From assembly GCF_039523235.1 (NCBI RefSeq), contig NZ_BAAAEX010000003.1: a DNA stretch of 64,000 nucleotides. One strand, 5' to 3'. Made by a program: the position numbers and the translations under genes. This DNA is from Castellaniella ginsengisoli (GTDB lineage: Bacteria; Pseudomonadota; Gammaproteobacteria; Burkholderiales; Burkholderiaceae_B). Shown in pieces: positions 35,504 to 43,944 of the stretch. The notes beneath the pieces are model-generated. The model did not search any database. It was not told the origin of the DNA and saw only the letters and a program-made list of their open reading frames with translations. Positions within the stretch are counted from its first letter, which is position 1. Every line of letters begins with the position of its first letter.

Positions 35504-35842
35504 ATGAATGAAAACCAAGCCGTCTCAGCCTTGAGCGCCCTGGCTCACACCCAGCGCCTGCGTGTATTCCGGGCCCTGGTGGTGGCAGGCCCCACAGGGC
35601 TCATCCCCAGCCTCCTGGCCGAACAGCTCGGGGTGGCTCGCAATGCCTTGTCTTTTCACCTGAAGGAACTGGCCCACGCCGGCCTTGTCACCGTCGAGCC
35701 ACAAGGCCGCAATCTCATCTACCGCGCCGACTTCGCCCGCATGAACGGGCTCTTGGGTTATCTGACCGAACATTGCTGCCAAGACGGCACGTGCGAAATC
35801 AACCAAGGCGGCAACGACGCCAGGGCCTGCCTCTCTTGCTGA
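35504..35842 (+). CDS. arsR: ArsR-family arsenic-responsive repressor
   Basis: The 112-residue winged-helix repressor (LLAEQLGVARNALSFHLKELAHAGLV) lacks the CxC pair in the recognition helix of the E. coli type. It instead has C-terminal cysteines Cys91, Cys92 and Cys97 (EHCCQDGTC), as in AfArsR of Acidithiobacillus, plus two more near the end. These probably bind arsenite. It is the first gene of the operon with arsC and an acr3-type permease, and an inverted repeat precedes it. Confidence 0.9.
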   Translation: MNENQAVSALSALAHTQRLRVFRALVVAGPTGLIPSLLAEQLGVARNALSFHLKELAHAGLVTVEPQGRNLIYRADFARMNGLLGYLTEHCCQDGTCEINQGGNDARACLSC

Positions 35843-35910
35843 AAAATTCTTCCATGAAACGCCGCCGCGCCGGCGCTTCCCATCACTTCCCGCCGCTGAC
35901 GCGAGCTGCC

Positions 35911-36408
35911 ATGAGCCTCGAAACCCGCTACAACACGCTGTTCATCTGCACGGGCAACTCCGCCCGTTCCATCCTCGCCGAAGGCATGCTCAACATGCTG
36001 GGCAAAGAGCGCTTCCAGGCCTATTCGGCGGGCAGCCGGCCCAAGGGCGAAGTGCACCCCCTGGCGCTGGCCACGCTGGAGCGGCTGCACATCCCGACCA
36101 CCGGCTACCGCAGCAAGAGCTGGGATGAATTCACCATGCCGGGAGCGCCGGTATTCGATTTCATCTTTACCGTCTGCGACAACGCCGCGGGCGAAACCTG
36201 CCCGTTCTGGCCAGGCAAACCAGTATCGGCGCACTGGGGCGTCCCCGATCCCGCCGCCGCCGAGGGCACGGAAGAACAACGGCTCAAGGCGTTCCGGGAC
36301 ACCGCATTGATGCTGCGCAAGCGCATCGAACTGCTGCTGTCGCTGCCGATCCGCCAACTGGATGCCCTGTCATTGCAACGCGAACTGCAGGATATCGGCC
36401 GACAATGA
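35911..36408 (+). CDS. arsC: Arsenate reductase, LMW-phosphatase (thioredoxin/glutaredoxin-coupled) type
   Basis: The enzyme reduces arsenate to arsenite. The 165 residues carry the CX5R P-loop (CTGNSARS, Cys13 and Arg19), the general-acid region near FTVCDNAAGETCPFWPGKP, and AHWGVPDPAA. I chose the ATG at 35911; an ATG at 35854 would add 19 basic residues without a better ribosome-binding site. It ends four bases into the permease gene, so the reduced product goes straight to the exporter. Confidence 0.93.
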   Translation: MSLETRYNTLFICTGNSARSILAEGMLNMLGKERFQAYSAGSRPKGEVHPLALATLERLHIPTTGYRSKSWDEFTMPGAPVFDFIFTVCDNAAGETCPFWPGKPVSAHWGVPDPAAAEGTEEQRLKAFRDTALMLRKRIELLLSLPIRQLDALSLQRELQDIGRQ

Positions 36409-37469
36409 CTCTTTTCGAACGCTATCTGACGCTCTGGGTATTTTTGTGCATCGTGCTCGGCGTCGCGCTGGGCCAATTCGCGCCCCACGCATTCCAGACC
36501 ATCGGACGCCTGGAAATCGCCCAGGTCAATCTTCCCGTCGGGCTTCTGATCTGGGTGATGATCATCCCGATGCTGCTCAAGGTCGATTTCGGCGCCCTGG
36601 GGCAAGTCCGCCGGCACTGGCGCGGCATCAGCGTGACCCTGTTCATCAATTGGGCCATCAAGCCGTTCTCCATGGCGGTTCTGGGGTGGCTGTTCATCCG
36701 GCAAGTCTTTGCCCCCTGGCTGCCCGCGGACCAACTGGACAGCTACATCGCCGGCCTGATCCTGCTGGCGGCGGCGCCATGCACGGCCATGGTGTTCGTC
36801 TGGAGCCGGCTGACGGACGGCGACCCCGTGTTCACGCTGTCCCAGGTTGCCCTGAACGACACCATCATGGTGTTTGCCTTTGCCCCCCTCGTCGGCCTGC
36901 TGCTGGGGCTGTCGTCCATCACCGTCCCCTGGGCCACGCTCCTGGTGTCGGTCGGGCTGTACATCGTGATCCCGGTCATCCTGGCGCAATTATGGCGGCG
37001 GGCCTTGCTCAACCAGGGTCAGGCCGCGTTCGACGCCACGCTCACCCGCATCGGCCCGCTTTCAATGGCCGCCCTGCTGCTGACGCTGGTGCTGCTGTTC
37101 GCCTTCCAGGGCGAGGCCATCCTGCGGCAGCCGCTGGTGATCGCCATTCTGGCCGTACCCATCCTGATCCAAGTGCTGTTCAACTCGGGCCTGGCCTACT
37201 GGCTCAACCGCCGCGCCGGCGAGCGGCACAGCATTGCGTGCCCCTCGGCCCTGATCGGCGCGTCCAATTTTTTCGAGCTGGCCGTGGCTGCCGCCATCAG
37301 CCTGTTCGGCTTCCAATCCGGCGCCGCGCTGGCCACCGTGGTCGGCGTGCTGATCGAGGTTCCGGTGATGCTGCTGGTCGTGCGGGTCGTCAACCGAAGC
37401 AAGAGCTGGTACGAGGCGGGCGCTGAGCGGAGCTGGGCCGCAAGGCGGGCGTCCCGCCAACCGGATTGA
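36405..37469 (+). CDS. acr3: ACR3-family arsenite efflux permease
   Basis: The 354-residue inner-membrane protein has about ten transmembrane segments. It carries the ACR3 hallmark with the essential cysteine (LLAAAPCTAMVFVWS near residue 125), the N-terminal TLWVFLCIVLGVALG, and LNDTIMVFAFAPLV. It exports As(III). ATGA overlap with arsC shows tight coupling. No ArsA ATPase gene is present. Confidence 0.95.
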   Translation: MTLFERYLTLWVFLCIVLGVALGQFAPHAFQTIGRLEIAQVNLPVGLLIWVMIIPMLLKVDFGALGQVRRHWRGISVTLFINWAIKPFSMAVLGWLFIRQVFAPWLPADQLDSYIAGLILLAAAPCTAMVFVWSRLTDGDPVFTLSQVALNDTIMVFAFAPLVGLLLGLSSITVPWATLLVSVGLYIVIPVILAQLWRRALLNQGQAAFDATLTRIGPLSMAALLLTLVLLFAFQGEAILRQPLVIAILAVPILIQVLFNSGLAYWLNRRAGERHSIACPSALIGASNFFELAVAAAISLFGFQSGAALATVVGVLIEVPVMLLVVRVVNRSKSWYEAGAERSWAARRASRQPD

Positions 37470-37587
37470 GGCGAGAATTACCGTGTGAAGGTCCTGGTCC
37501 AGTGAGAATCCTGGCCCAATGCGGCTGGAACGGTGTGATCAGCCGTGACTGGTGAGTGCCCATCCGCCGTTTATGGGGTAGAGCCCA

Positions 37588-37620
37588 AGAAAAAATCCCA
37601 ACCGATCAGGGTTGGGATTT
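37588..37620 (-). terminator. Terminator after tmRNA
   Basis: On the minus strand AAATCCCAACC pairs with GGTTGGGATTT and is followed by TTTCTT, 8 bases past the tmRNA 3' end. The reverse orientation could also end the arsenic operon. Confidence 0.85.
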
Positions 37621-37627
37621 CGGGTTC

Positions 37628-37992
37628 TGGTGGAGCCGGGGGGAATTGAACCCCCGTCCGCAAGCCCTCCGCAAGTAGCTCTACATACTTAGTCGGCCTA
37701 TTTTGAGTTTTAACCTTGGATCATGCCGGACGACAGGCCCTTCCTTGGCGATTCGCACTGATTTAAGATCCGACCCAGCGACCTGATCGAACCCGATTCC
37801 CTGTGAATGACGCTACTGTGGGTTTGACCCCACCCGACCCAGGGACCAGTCGGTGTAGCGGCTCACCGCTTAAGCGGCCAGAGCGAAACGCTCGTCGTTG
37901 GCGTTTGTAGTTTTCCAGTGGATTTACGAGCGTACTGGGGCTCGGTATGCACTATCCTGTTTTGCGACCCACGTCGAAGCCAAATCGGCCCC
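37628..37992 (-). ncRNA. ssrA: Transfer-messenger RNA (tmRNA)
   Basis: The molecule begins GGGGCCGATTTGGCTTCGACG and ends with a tRNA-like T arm (GGTTCAATTCC) and an encoded CCA. Its resume frame reads GCC AAC GAC GAG CGT TTC GCT CTG GCC GCT TAA, giving the tag ANDERFALAA. Pseudoknot-forming segments lie downstream of the tag. It rescues stalled ribosomes together with SmpB. The tag is the kind seen in Bordetella-related bacteria. Confidence 0.97.
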
Positions 37993-38090
37993 AGGACTCT
38001 CCATTGTACCGGTATTTTTCGGATAATGAAATTACAATCGTGGGTCATGAGGACAAGCCGCCACACCCCCGCCCTGCTCAGGAGGCCGCC

Positions 38091-38957
38091 ATGCTGCGCT
38101 GGCTGACGGGGCGCAGCGCCCGCGACCGGGCCTTGGAGCAGGCGCTGGAATCGCTGGATGCGCGCGTCTGGCCTCCCCTGCTGGCACGGCATGCATTCCT
38201 GCAAGGACTGGACGCGCAAGCCACCGAGACGCTGCGCCGGCATACGGCCTGGATCCTGGCGAACAAGGCTTTCCACGGCGCTCACGGCCTGCGCGTGACG
38301 CCCGACATGCGCCGCGTGATCGCGGTGCAGGCGGCGCTGCCGATCCTGGGGCTGGACACCTCGCTGTACCGGGGCTGGTCGCAGATCGTGGTGTATCCGG
38401 GCGGATTCCTGGTCCGGCGCGAGGAAGTCGACGAGGCGGGCGTGGTCCACGAATACGCGCAGGAAACCTCCGGGGAATCCTGGGAAGGCGGGCCGGTGAT
38501 CCTGTCCTGGGAAGACGCCCGCGCCGGATCGGCTGCACAGGCGAACGTGGTGATCCACGAGTTCGCTCACAAGCTCGATCAACGCGCCGGGGGCGCGGAC
38601 GGCATGCCGGGGTTGCGCGCGCACCGCGACCTGGATCCCGGCCATTGGCGCGAGGTGCTGGACCGAACTTTCGACGATTTCAATACCTGGCTGGACGAAA
38701 TCGAATCGCTCATCCCGCCCGATGTGGATCCCGAGTCCGATGCCGCCGCCGGCTGGTATGCGGAGTTGCCGCTGGACCCTTACGCGGCACAGGATCCGGC
38801 GGAGTTCTTTGCAGTCAGTTCGGAAAGCTTTTTCACCGAACCCTGGGCCATGGCCGCCGCCTGGCCGGACTGGTACCGGCTGTTGGTGCAGTATTATCGG
38901 CAGGATCCCCTGCAGCGCCTGGAAGCGGCCGGCGTGCAGCCTCCCGTCCGCCCCTGA
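38091..38957 (+). CDS. mtfA: MtfA-like zinc peptidase (M90 family)
   Basis: The 288-residue protein has the HExxH zinc site in VVIHEFAHKLDQRAGGADG near residue 152 and a third acidic ligand region in PAEFFAVSSESFF near 238. In E. coli, MtfA is a cytosolic aminopeptidase linked to Mlc control of the glucose phosphotransferase system. Whether that link holds here is unknown. AGGAGG precedes the ATG at 38091. A start further upstream would enter the tmRNA gene. Confidence 0.93.
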   Translation: MLRWLTGRSARDRALEQALESLDARVWPPLLARHAFLQGLDAQATETLRRHTAWILANKAFHGAHGLRVTPDMRRVIAVQAALPILGLDTSLYRGWSQIVVYPGGFLVRREEVDEAGVVHEYAQETSGESWEGGPVILSWEDARAGSAAQANVVIHEFAHKLDQRAGGADGMPGLRAHRDLDPGHWREVLDRTFDDFNTWLDEIESLIPPDVDPESDAAAGWYAELPLDPYAAQDPAEFFAVSSESFFTEPWAMAAAWPDWYRLLVQYYRQDPLQRLEAAGVQPPVRP

Positions 38958-39054
38958 GGGGGCCGATCCGGCGTCCCGGCGGACGGATTTCCGCCAGGAA
39001 CCGGGCGTCATGCCCCGGGGCGGCGGAACGCCCTCTCCCAGAAGGAGCCTGAAC

Positions 39055-39726
39055 ATGGACATCACACTCACTGCCGGCGACGGCCATGCATTCACCGCCT
39101 ACCTGTGCGGCCCGGAGGACGCCCGCGCGGGCATTGTGGTGCTGCCGGAAATCTTCGGCATCAACGCCCATATCCGCCAGATGGCAGACCGCTTCGCGGC
39201 GCAAGGCTACCGGGCAATCTGCCCGTCTTTGTTCGACCGGACGCCCGGGGGCGGCACCGGCCTGCAACTGGATTATGACCCCGCAGGCCGGGACCACGGC
39301 CTGGCCCTGCGCAAGGGGATCCGCGACGAAGAGGCCCTGCTGGACATCGAGGCTTGCGCCGCCGCGTTGCGGGGCCAGGCCGTGCGCCTGGTGACGGGCT
39401 ACTGCTGGGGCGGCTATCTGTCCTGGCGCACCGCCTGCCTGAGCGACTCCTTCGCTGCCGCATCCTGCTGGTACGGCGGCGGCATCGTGCGTCACTGCCA
39501 CGATACGCCCCGCATGCCGGTCCAGATGCACTTCGGCGGCAAGGACCCTTCGATCCCGATGGCGGACGTGGAGGCCATCCAGGCCGCGCAGCCCGATCTG
39601 CCGGTCCACGTCTATCCGGAGGCCGGCCACGCTTTCGGGCGCGAGGGCACGGCGGCCCACCACCCCGCTTCGGCTGCGCTGGCCTGGGAACGCACGCTGG
39701 CCTTCTTTGCCGGGCACGCGGCCTGA
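39055..39726 (+). CDS. Dienelactone hydrolase family protein
   Basis: The 223-residue alpha/beta hydrolase has the Cys-His-Asp triad of dienelactone hydrolases: nucleophile in TGYCWGGY near residue 122, aspartate in FGGKDPSIP near 168, and histidine in PEAGHAFGREG near 198. It opens with VVLPEIFGINAHIRQMADRFAAQGY. Such enzymes act in chlorocatechol breakdown, but without neighbouring ring-cleavage genes the natural substrate is uncertain. GAAGGAGCC lies upstream of the ATG. Confidence 0.9.
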   Translation: MDITLTAGDGHAFTAYLCGPEDARAGIVVLPEIFGINAHIRQMADRFAAQGYRAICPSLFDRTPGGGTGLQLDYDPAGRDHGLALRKGIRDEEALLDIEACAAALRGQAVRLVTGYCWGGYLSWRTACLSDSFAAASCWYGGGIVRHCHDTPRMPVQMHFGGKDPSIPMADVEAIQAAQPDLPVHVYPEAGHAFGREGTAAHHPASAALAWERTLAFFAGHAA

Positions 39727-39914
39727 CACAAAGCCGGGGCCCCGAGTTCAAGGCCCCCGCCGGCGCCCGCCGCGCAACAAAGGTGAAGAGATGTTCCAGA
39801 TGCGCCGGAAAAACCGTGCACTCGTAGCCTTTTGATGCGACTGGCCGCCGGATATTCACAATCCGGACGCCCGCGCGGGCCACAATGGAGTCCCTCGGTC
39901 TCCAGGACACTCAC

Positions 39915-40238
39915 ATGAAAAAAGGCATCGTTGCGGCGGCCTTGTTCGCCGGCGCGCTGATGGCGGGGCATGCCGCCCATGCGGGCGACGTGGACGTCGG
40001 CATTTCCATCGGCATCCCCGGTTTCATCTGGGGCGGTCCGGCCTACTATCCGCCCCCGCCGCGCCACCATCACCACCCGCGCGTCGTCGTGGTGCCTCAA
40101 CCCGTCTACGTGCACGGCTTCGGCTACCGCCAGGGCTGGATGGACCGCGACCACTACGACCGCCACCCGCCCAAGCACTGGAAGGGCCACGGAAAGCCCC
40201 ATCGGGGCCATCCGCACCACCGGGGCTGGCGCGACTGA
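39915..40238 (+). CDS. Small exported His/Pro-rich protein
   Basis: The 107 residues start with a clear signal peptide (KKGIVAAALFAGALMAGHAAHAG). A glycine-rich strand (DVGISIGIPGFIWGGPAYY) follows, then a histidine- and proline-rich remainder (PPPPRHHHHPRVVVVPQPVY, and a tail with HGKPHRGHPHHRGWRD). It resembles YXWGXW-type or PXPV-repeat periplasmic proteins of unknown function found widely in Burkholderiales. The histidines may bind metal ions, but this is inference. Confidence 0.75.
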   Translation: MKKGIVAAALFAGALMAGHAAHAGDVDVGISIGIPGFIWGGPAYYPPPPRHHHHPRVVVVPQPVYVHGFGYRQGWMDRDHYDRHPPKHWKGHGKPHRGHPHHRGWRD

Positions 40239-40243
40239 CCCGC

Positions 40244-40822
40244 TCAGGCCGCCACGGCGACGGCCTCGCCCGCCCGCAGGCGCAAGGTCCGGGCGGCCAG
40301 GGCGGCCAACAGCTTGTCCAGCCCCTCGCGGGTCGCTTCGTCGGTCAGCCGGCCGTCGGCGGCGAATTTCTCGTGTGCGGCCGAGACGAACAGTTCCGGC
40401 TTGTTCAGCGGCATGACGTCCAGATAGATCAGCACCTGGCGCAAGTGGTACTGCGCGCGCACCCCGCCCAATCCGCTCATGGAGGCGCTGGCAATGGCCA
40501 CAGGCTTCCCCTGGAACGGCGCCTCGGGCACGCGCGACAGCCAATCGATGGCGTTCTTCAGCACGCCCGGAATCGAATAGTTGTATTCCGGCGTGGCGAT
40601 CAGGAAGGCATCGGCCTGGGCGGCCTGCGCGGCCAGGCGGCGGACCGGCTCCGGAAAGCCCTGCGCCTGCACATCGCTGTTGTACAGCGGCACATCGGAC
40701 AGCTCGGCGATTTCGATACGCATACCCTCGGGGGTCTGGCGCTGCGCCTGTTCGAGCAGCAGATGGTTGTAGGAGCCCTGGCGCAGGCTGCCGCCGATGG
40801 CGAGAACACGGATGGACATCAT
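40244..40822 (-). CDS. NADPH-dependent FMN reductase family protein
   Basis: The 192-residue flavodoxin-fold protein shows the FMN-binding LAIGGSLRQGSYN, the ATPEYNYSIPGVLKNAIDWLSR segment near residue 78, and the ASMSGLGGVRAQ loop. This is the ChrR/azoreductase-like group, which reduces quinones, chromate or azo dyes with NAD(P)H. The gene is co-oriented with the pirin gene 95 bases upstream and may be co-transcribed with it. Confidence 0.92.
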   Translation of the reverse strand: MMSIRVLAIGGSLRQGSYNHLLLEQAQRQTPEGMRIEIAELSDVPLYNSDVQAQGFPEPVRRLAAQAAQADAFLIATPEYNYSIPGVLKNAIDWLSRVPEAPFQGKPVAIASASMSGLGGVRAQYHLRQVLIYLDVMPLNKPELFVSAAHEKFAADGRLTDEATREGLDKLLAALAARTLRLRAGEAVAVAA

Positions 40823-40917
40823 GATTCCTTTCGATCAAGGGTGTCGGGGCTTCGTCCGTGCGGACGGAGCCGTTGGAAAAACATCAAGAAGGCCGGCAGC
40901 GTTTGCCGCCGCGCGGC

Positions 40918-41781
40918 TCAGGCCGCCAGCACGCCGTCCCGGTAATCGCGCAGGGCCTGCTCGATCTCCTCGGGCGTGTTCATGACGAAGGGGCCGTACT
41001 GGGCGATGGGCTCGTTCAGCGGCTTGCCGGCCAGCAGCAGCACCCGCGCGCCGTCCTCCGCGCCCGGCGCGGCGGCGATGTGCACGGTTTCCCCCTGGTC
41101 GCCGAACCACACGGTATGGCCGGCTTCGACCGCTTGCCCGCCGGCGGCGAGCCGCCCCTCGAAGACGTACAGCAGCGCCTGATGAGTCGCCGGCACCGGG
41201 ATGTCCACGAACTGCCCGGGCATGACGCGAATATCGGCGATCAGCGGCTGGGTCGCGGGATTCGCTTCCCCCGGCCCCTGCAGGGGACAGGTTGCCCAGG
41301 GAATCGTGCCGGCGATCAGTTTGATGAAGCCGCCTTCGGGCAACTCCGCCCGGGTGATCGAGCCGGCCGGGATGTCGCGGTAATGCGCGGGTTGCATCTT
41401 GTCGGCCGCCGGCAGGTTGAGCCAGATCTGGAAACCACGCAGCAAGCCGTTTTCCTGCTGCGGCATTTCTTCGTGGATGATGCCGCGCCCGGCCATCATC
41501 CATTGCACGCCGCCGGCCTTCAGATCGCCCTCGTTGCCGAGGTGGTCGCGATGACGCATGTGGCCGTCGACGATGTAGGTGACGGTTTCGAAGCCGCGAT
41601 GCGGGTGAGGCGGGAAACCCGCGATGTAGTCGTCCGGATCGTCGGAGGAAAACGCATCCAGCATCAGAAAGGGGTCCATGCGGTATTGCCGCTGGTGCCC
41701 CAGGGCGCGCAGCAGGCGCACGCCGGCCCCGTCCTGAGTGGGCTGGGCCGGCAGAATCCGGGTGATGGCTCGATGGGACAT
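40918..41781 (-). CDS. Pirin family protein
   Basis: Pirins are bicupin metalloproteins; several have quercetinase activity. The 287 residues show the metal-site histidines in FPPHPHRGFETVTYIVDG near residue 56 and the MMAGRGIIHEE segment near 100. The ATG at 41781 has GGAG six bases upstream. It is divergent from a LysR gene over a short AT-rich region with an inverted repeat. A flavin reductase gene follows, suggesting an oxidative-stress or quinone-related unit by inference. Confidence 0.93.
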   Translation of the reverse strand: MSHRAITRILPAQPTQDGAGVRLLRALGHQRQYRMDPFLMLDAFSSDDPDDYIAGFPPHPHRGFETVTYIVDGHMRHRDHLGNEGDLKAGGVQWMMAGRGIIHEEMPQQENGLLRGFQIWLNLPAADKMQPAHYRDIPAGSITRAELPEGGFIKLIAGTIPWATCPLQGPGEANPATQPLIADIRVMPGQFVDIPVPATHQALLYVFEGRLAAGGQAVEAGHTVWFGDQGETVHIAAAPGAEDGARVLLLAGKPLNEPIAQYGPFVMNTPEEIEQALRDYRDGVLAA

Positions 41782-41816
41782 GATCGTCTCCAAAAACAGG
41801 TTGCCCTCATTATGAA

Positions 41817-41834
41817 ATCATATAATTAGATGAT
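41817..41834. promoter_or_regulatory. Candidate LysR operator between the pirin and LysR genes
   Basis: ATCAT-N8-ATGAT is a perfect inverted repeat in an AT-rich divergent gap of 93 bases. It contains the T-N11-A core expected of LysR sites. Confidence 0.6.
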
Positions 41835-41874
41835 CAATTGTATAAAACAAGGTATTTTGATCTAATAAATAGAT

Positions 41875-42783
41875 ATGAATGAGGTCATTCCAATCGCCTG
41901 GTGGCAGGCGCTGCTGGCCGTCGTCGACGAGGGCGGCTACGCCCAGGCGGCCGAAGCGCTGGGCAAAAGCCAGTCTGCCGTCAGTTATTCCATCCAGCGG
42001 CTCGAAGACCGCCTGGGGCTGCGTGTTTTCAAGACGAAGGGCCGGCGCGCCGTGCCCACGCCGGCCGGCCAGGTGCTGCTGCAGCGCGCGCGCCTGCTGG
42101 TCGATCACGCCCGCAATCTGGAATCGGCGGCGCAGGAACTGGCCGCCGGCCGCGAATCCCTGCTGCGCGTGGCGGTGGACGCCCTGCTTCCGGAATGGCT
42201 GCTGCTGCAGGCGCTGGCCGAATTCGGCGCGGGCTGCGTTTCAACCCGGATCGAAGTACTGGAAACCGTGCTCAGCGGCACCGACGAGGCCTTGATGCGG
42301 CGGGAGGCCGACCTGGTGGTGACGTCCCGGATTCCCCAGGGATTCAGCGGCGAGCCTCTGATGCGGGTGCGCTTCGTGGCGGTCGCGGCGCCCGGCCACC
42401 CCCTGCACCACCTGGGCCGGCCGCTCGAATGGGCCGACCTGCGCCAGCATCGGCAATTGGTGGTCAGAGACTCCGGCACGCGGCGCCTGGACGCCGGCTG
42501 GCTGGACGCCGAGCAACGCTGGACCTTCAGCCATATGGCCAGCTCGATCCGCGCCGCCTGCGCCGGCCTGGGCTTTGCCTGGTATCCCGAACTGCGCATC
42601 CGGGACGAGCTGGCCGATGGCCGGCTGCGGCCTCTGCAACTGGCGGAGGGCCGTCACCGCTATGCGACTCTTTATCGGATTTTTGCCCGGCCGGAGTTCC
42701 CCGGCCCGGCGTGCCGGGAACTGGCCGGCATCCTGGAACGCCTGACCCGGTCGCAGGCCGGGGACGCGGCGATCCGGGATTGA
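41875..42783 (+). CDS. LysR-family regulator, divergent from pirin
   Basis: The 302 residues have the LysR DNA-binding domain (IAWWQALLAVVDEGGYAQAAEALGKSQSAVSYSIQRLE) and an effector domain ending near residue 295. Position and the inverted repeat in the shared gap indicate control of the pirin-flavin reductase genes. It is convergent with lipA, ending three bases before the lipA stop. Confidence 0.9.
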   Translation: MNEVIPIAWWQALLAVVDEGGYAQAAEALGKSQSAVSYSIQRLEDRLGLRVFKTKGRRAVPTPAGQVLLQRARLLVDHARNLESAAQELAAGRESLLRVAVDALLPEWLLLQALAEFGAGCVSTRIEVLETVLSGTDEALMRREADLVVTSRIPQGFSGEPLMRVRFVAVAAPGHPLHHLGRPLEWADLRQHRQLVVRDSGTRRLDAGWLDAEQRWTFSHMASSIRAACAGLGFAWYPELRIRDELADGRLRPLQLAEGRHRYATLYRIFARPEFPGPACRELAGILERLTRSQAGDAAIRD

Positions 42784-42786
42784 GCC

Positions 42787-43773
42787 TCAGAGGCCGACGT
42801 TCTCTTTTTCGAGGACTTGCTCGGCGCGGTAGCTGGACCGCACCAGCGCGCCGGAGACGACCTCGCGAAAGCCCTTGGACAGGCCCAGGTCGCGGTAGGC
42901 GCGGAACTGCTCGGGCGTGACGAAGCGGCGCACCGGCAGGTGATTGGCCGTCGGGCGCATGTACTGGCCGAACGTCAGGATATCGACATTGGCGGCGCGG
43001 ATATCATCCATTGCCTGCTCGATTTCCTCGTCGGTCTCGCCCAGGCCCAGCATGATGCTGGTCTTGGTCAGGGTCTGCGGGGCATAGGCCTTGGCATGCG
43101 CCAGGACGTCCAGCGTCTGGCGATAGCCGGCGCGCACATCGCGCACGACGTGGGTCAGGCGCTCGACGGTCTCGACGTTCTGGGCAAAAGTGGTCAGGCC
43201 GGCATCGAGGATTTTCTCGATACAGCCATGATTGCCCTGGAAATCAGGCGTCAGCGCCTCGACCGCCGTCTTGGGCGAACGCTCGTGGATGGCGCGGATG
43301 CAAGCGGCATAGTGGCCCGCCCCGCCATCGAGCAGGTCGTCCCGGTCGACCGAGGTGAGCACCACGTATTTCAGTTGCATCAGCGCCACGGCGTCGGCCA
43401 CGCTGGCCGGCTCGTTGTGGTCCAGCCAGCCGTGGGGGTTGCCGGTGCTGACGGCGCAGAACTTGCAGGCCCGCGTACAGACCGAGCCCATCAGCATCAG
43501 GGTCGCCGTGCCCCGCCCCCAGCATTCGGCAATGTTGGGACACTTGGATTCGGCGCAGACCGTGTTCAGCTTGTGCGTCTCGACGATCTCGCGGACTTCC
43601 TGGTAGCGCGCGCCCGAGGGGATGCGCACCCGCAGCCAGGACGGCTTGGGCGCGGAATCGGGAATTTCGGTGAGTTCGCTCGGGCGCATGCCGTCTTTGA
43701 CGGCCTTGGTGCCCTGCGGACTGATGAATTTGGCCCCCGAGCGGGCGCGGATGATGGGGACTTCGGTTGTCAT
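42787..43773 (-). CDS. lipA: Lipoyl synthase
   Basis: LipA is a radical-SAM enzyme that adds two sulfurs to octanoyl groups on lipoyl-dependent enzymes. The 328 residues carry both iron-sulfur clusters: Cys73, Cys78 and Cys84 (the auxiliary cluster) and Cys99, Cys103 and Cys106 (CTRACKFC, the radical-SAM cluster), plus the GLGETDEE motif. The ATG at 43773 gives the usual length. The usual upstream partner lipB is not in its normal place; the next gene upstream is a divergent glycosyltransferase. Confidence 0.98.
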   Translation of the reverse strand: MTTEVPIIRARSGAKFISPQGTKAVKDGMRPSELTEIPDSAPKPSWLRVRIPSGARYQEVREIVETHKLNTVCAESKCPNIAECWGRGTATLMLMGSVCTRACKFCAVSTGNPHGWLDHNEPASVADAVALMQLKYVVLTSVDRDDLLDGGAGHYAACIRAIHERSPKTAVEALTPDFQGNHGCIEKILDAGLTTFAQNVETVERLTHVVRDVRAGYRQTLDVLAHAKAYAPQTLTKTSIMLGLGETDEEIEQAMDDIRAANVDILTFGQYMRPTANHLPVRRFVTPEQFRAYRDLGLSKGFREVVSGALVRSSYRAEQVLEKENVGL

Positions 43774-43944
43774 GGAAAACCTGCTGGAAAGAATCGCGAT
43801 CAAGCACCCGTCACCCCTGGCGGATACCTGTGCGGATAGTACCATGCGCCCCTGCGCGCGCCGCGACGCCCGACCCGGCGACGCGGCTATCCGGGCCGAT
43901 AGCGGCTATTTCGCGACACCGCCCGGCCCGGTATACTCCCCGCC

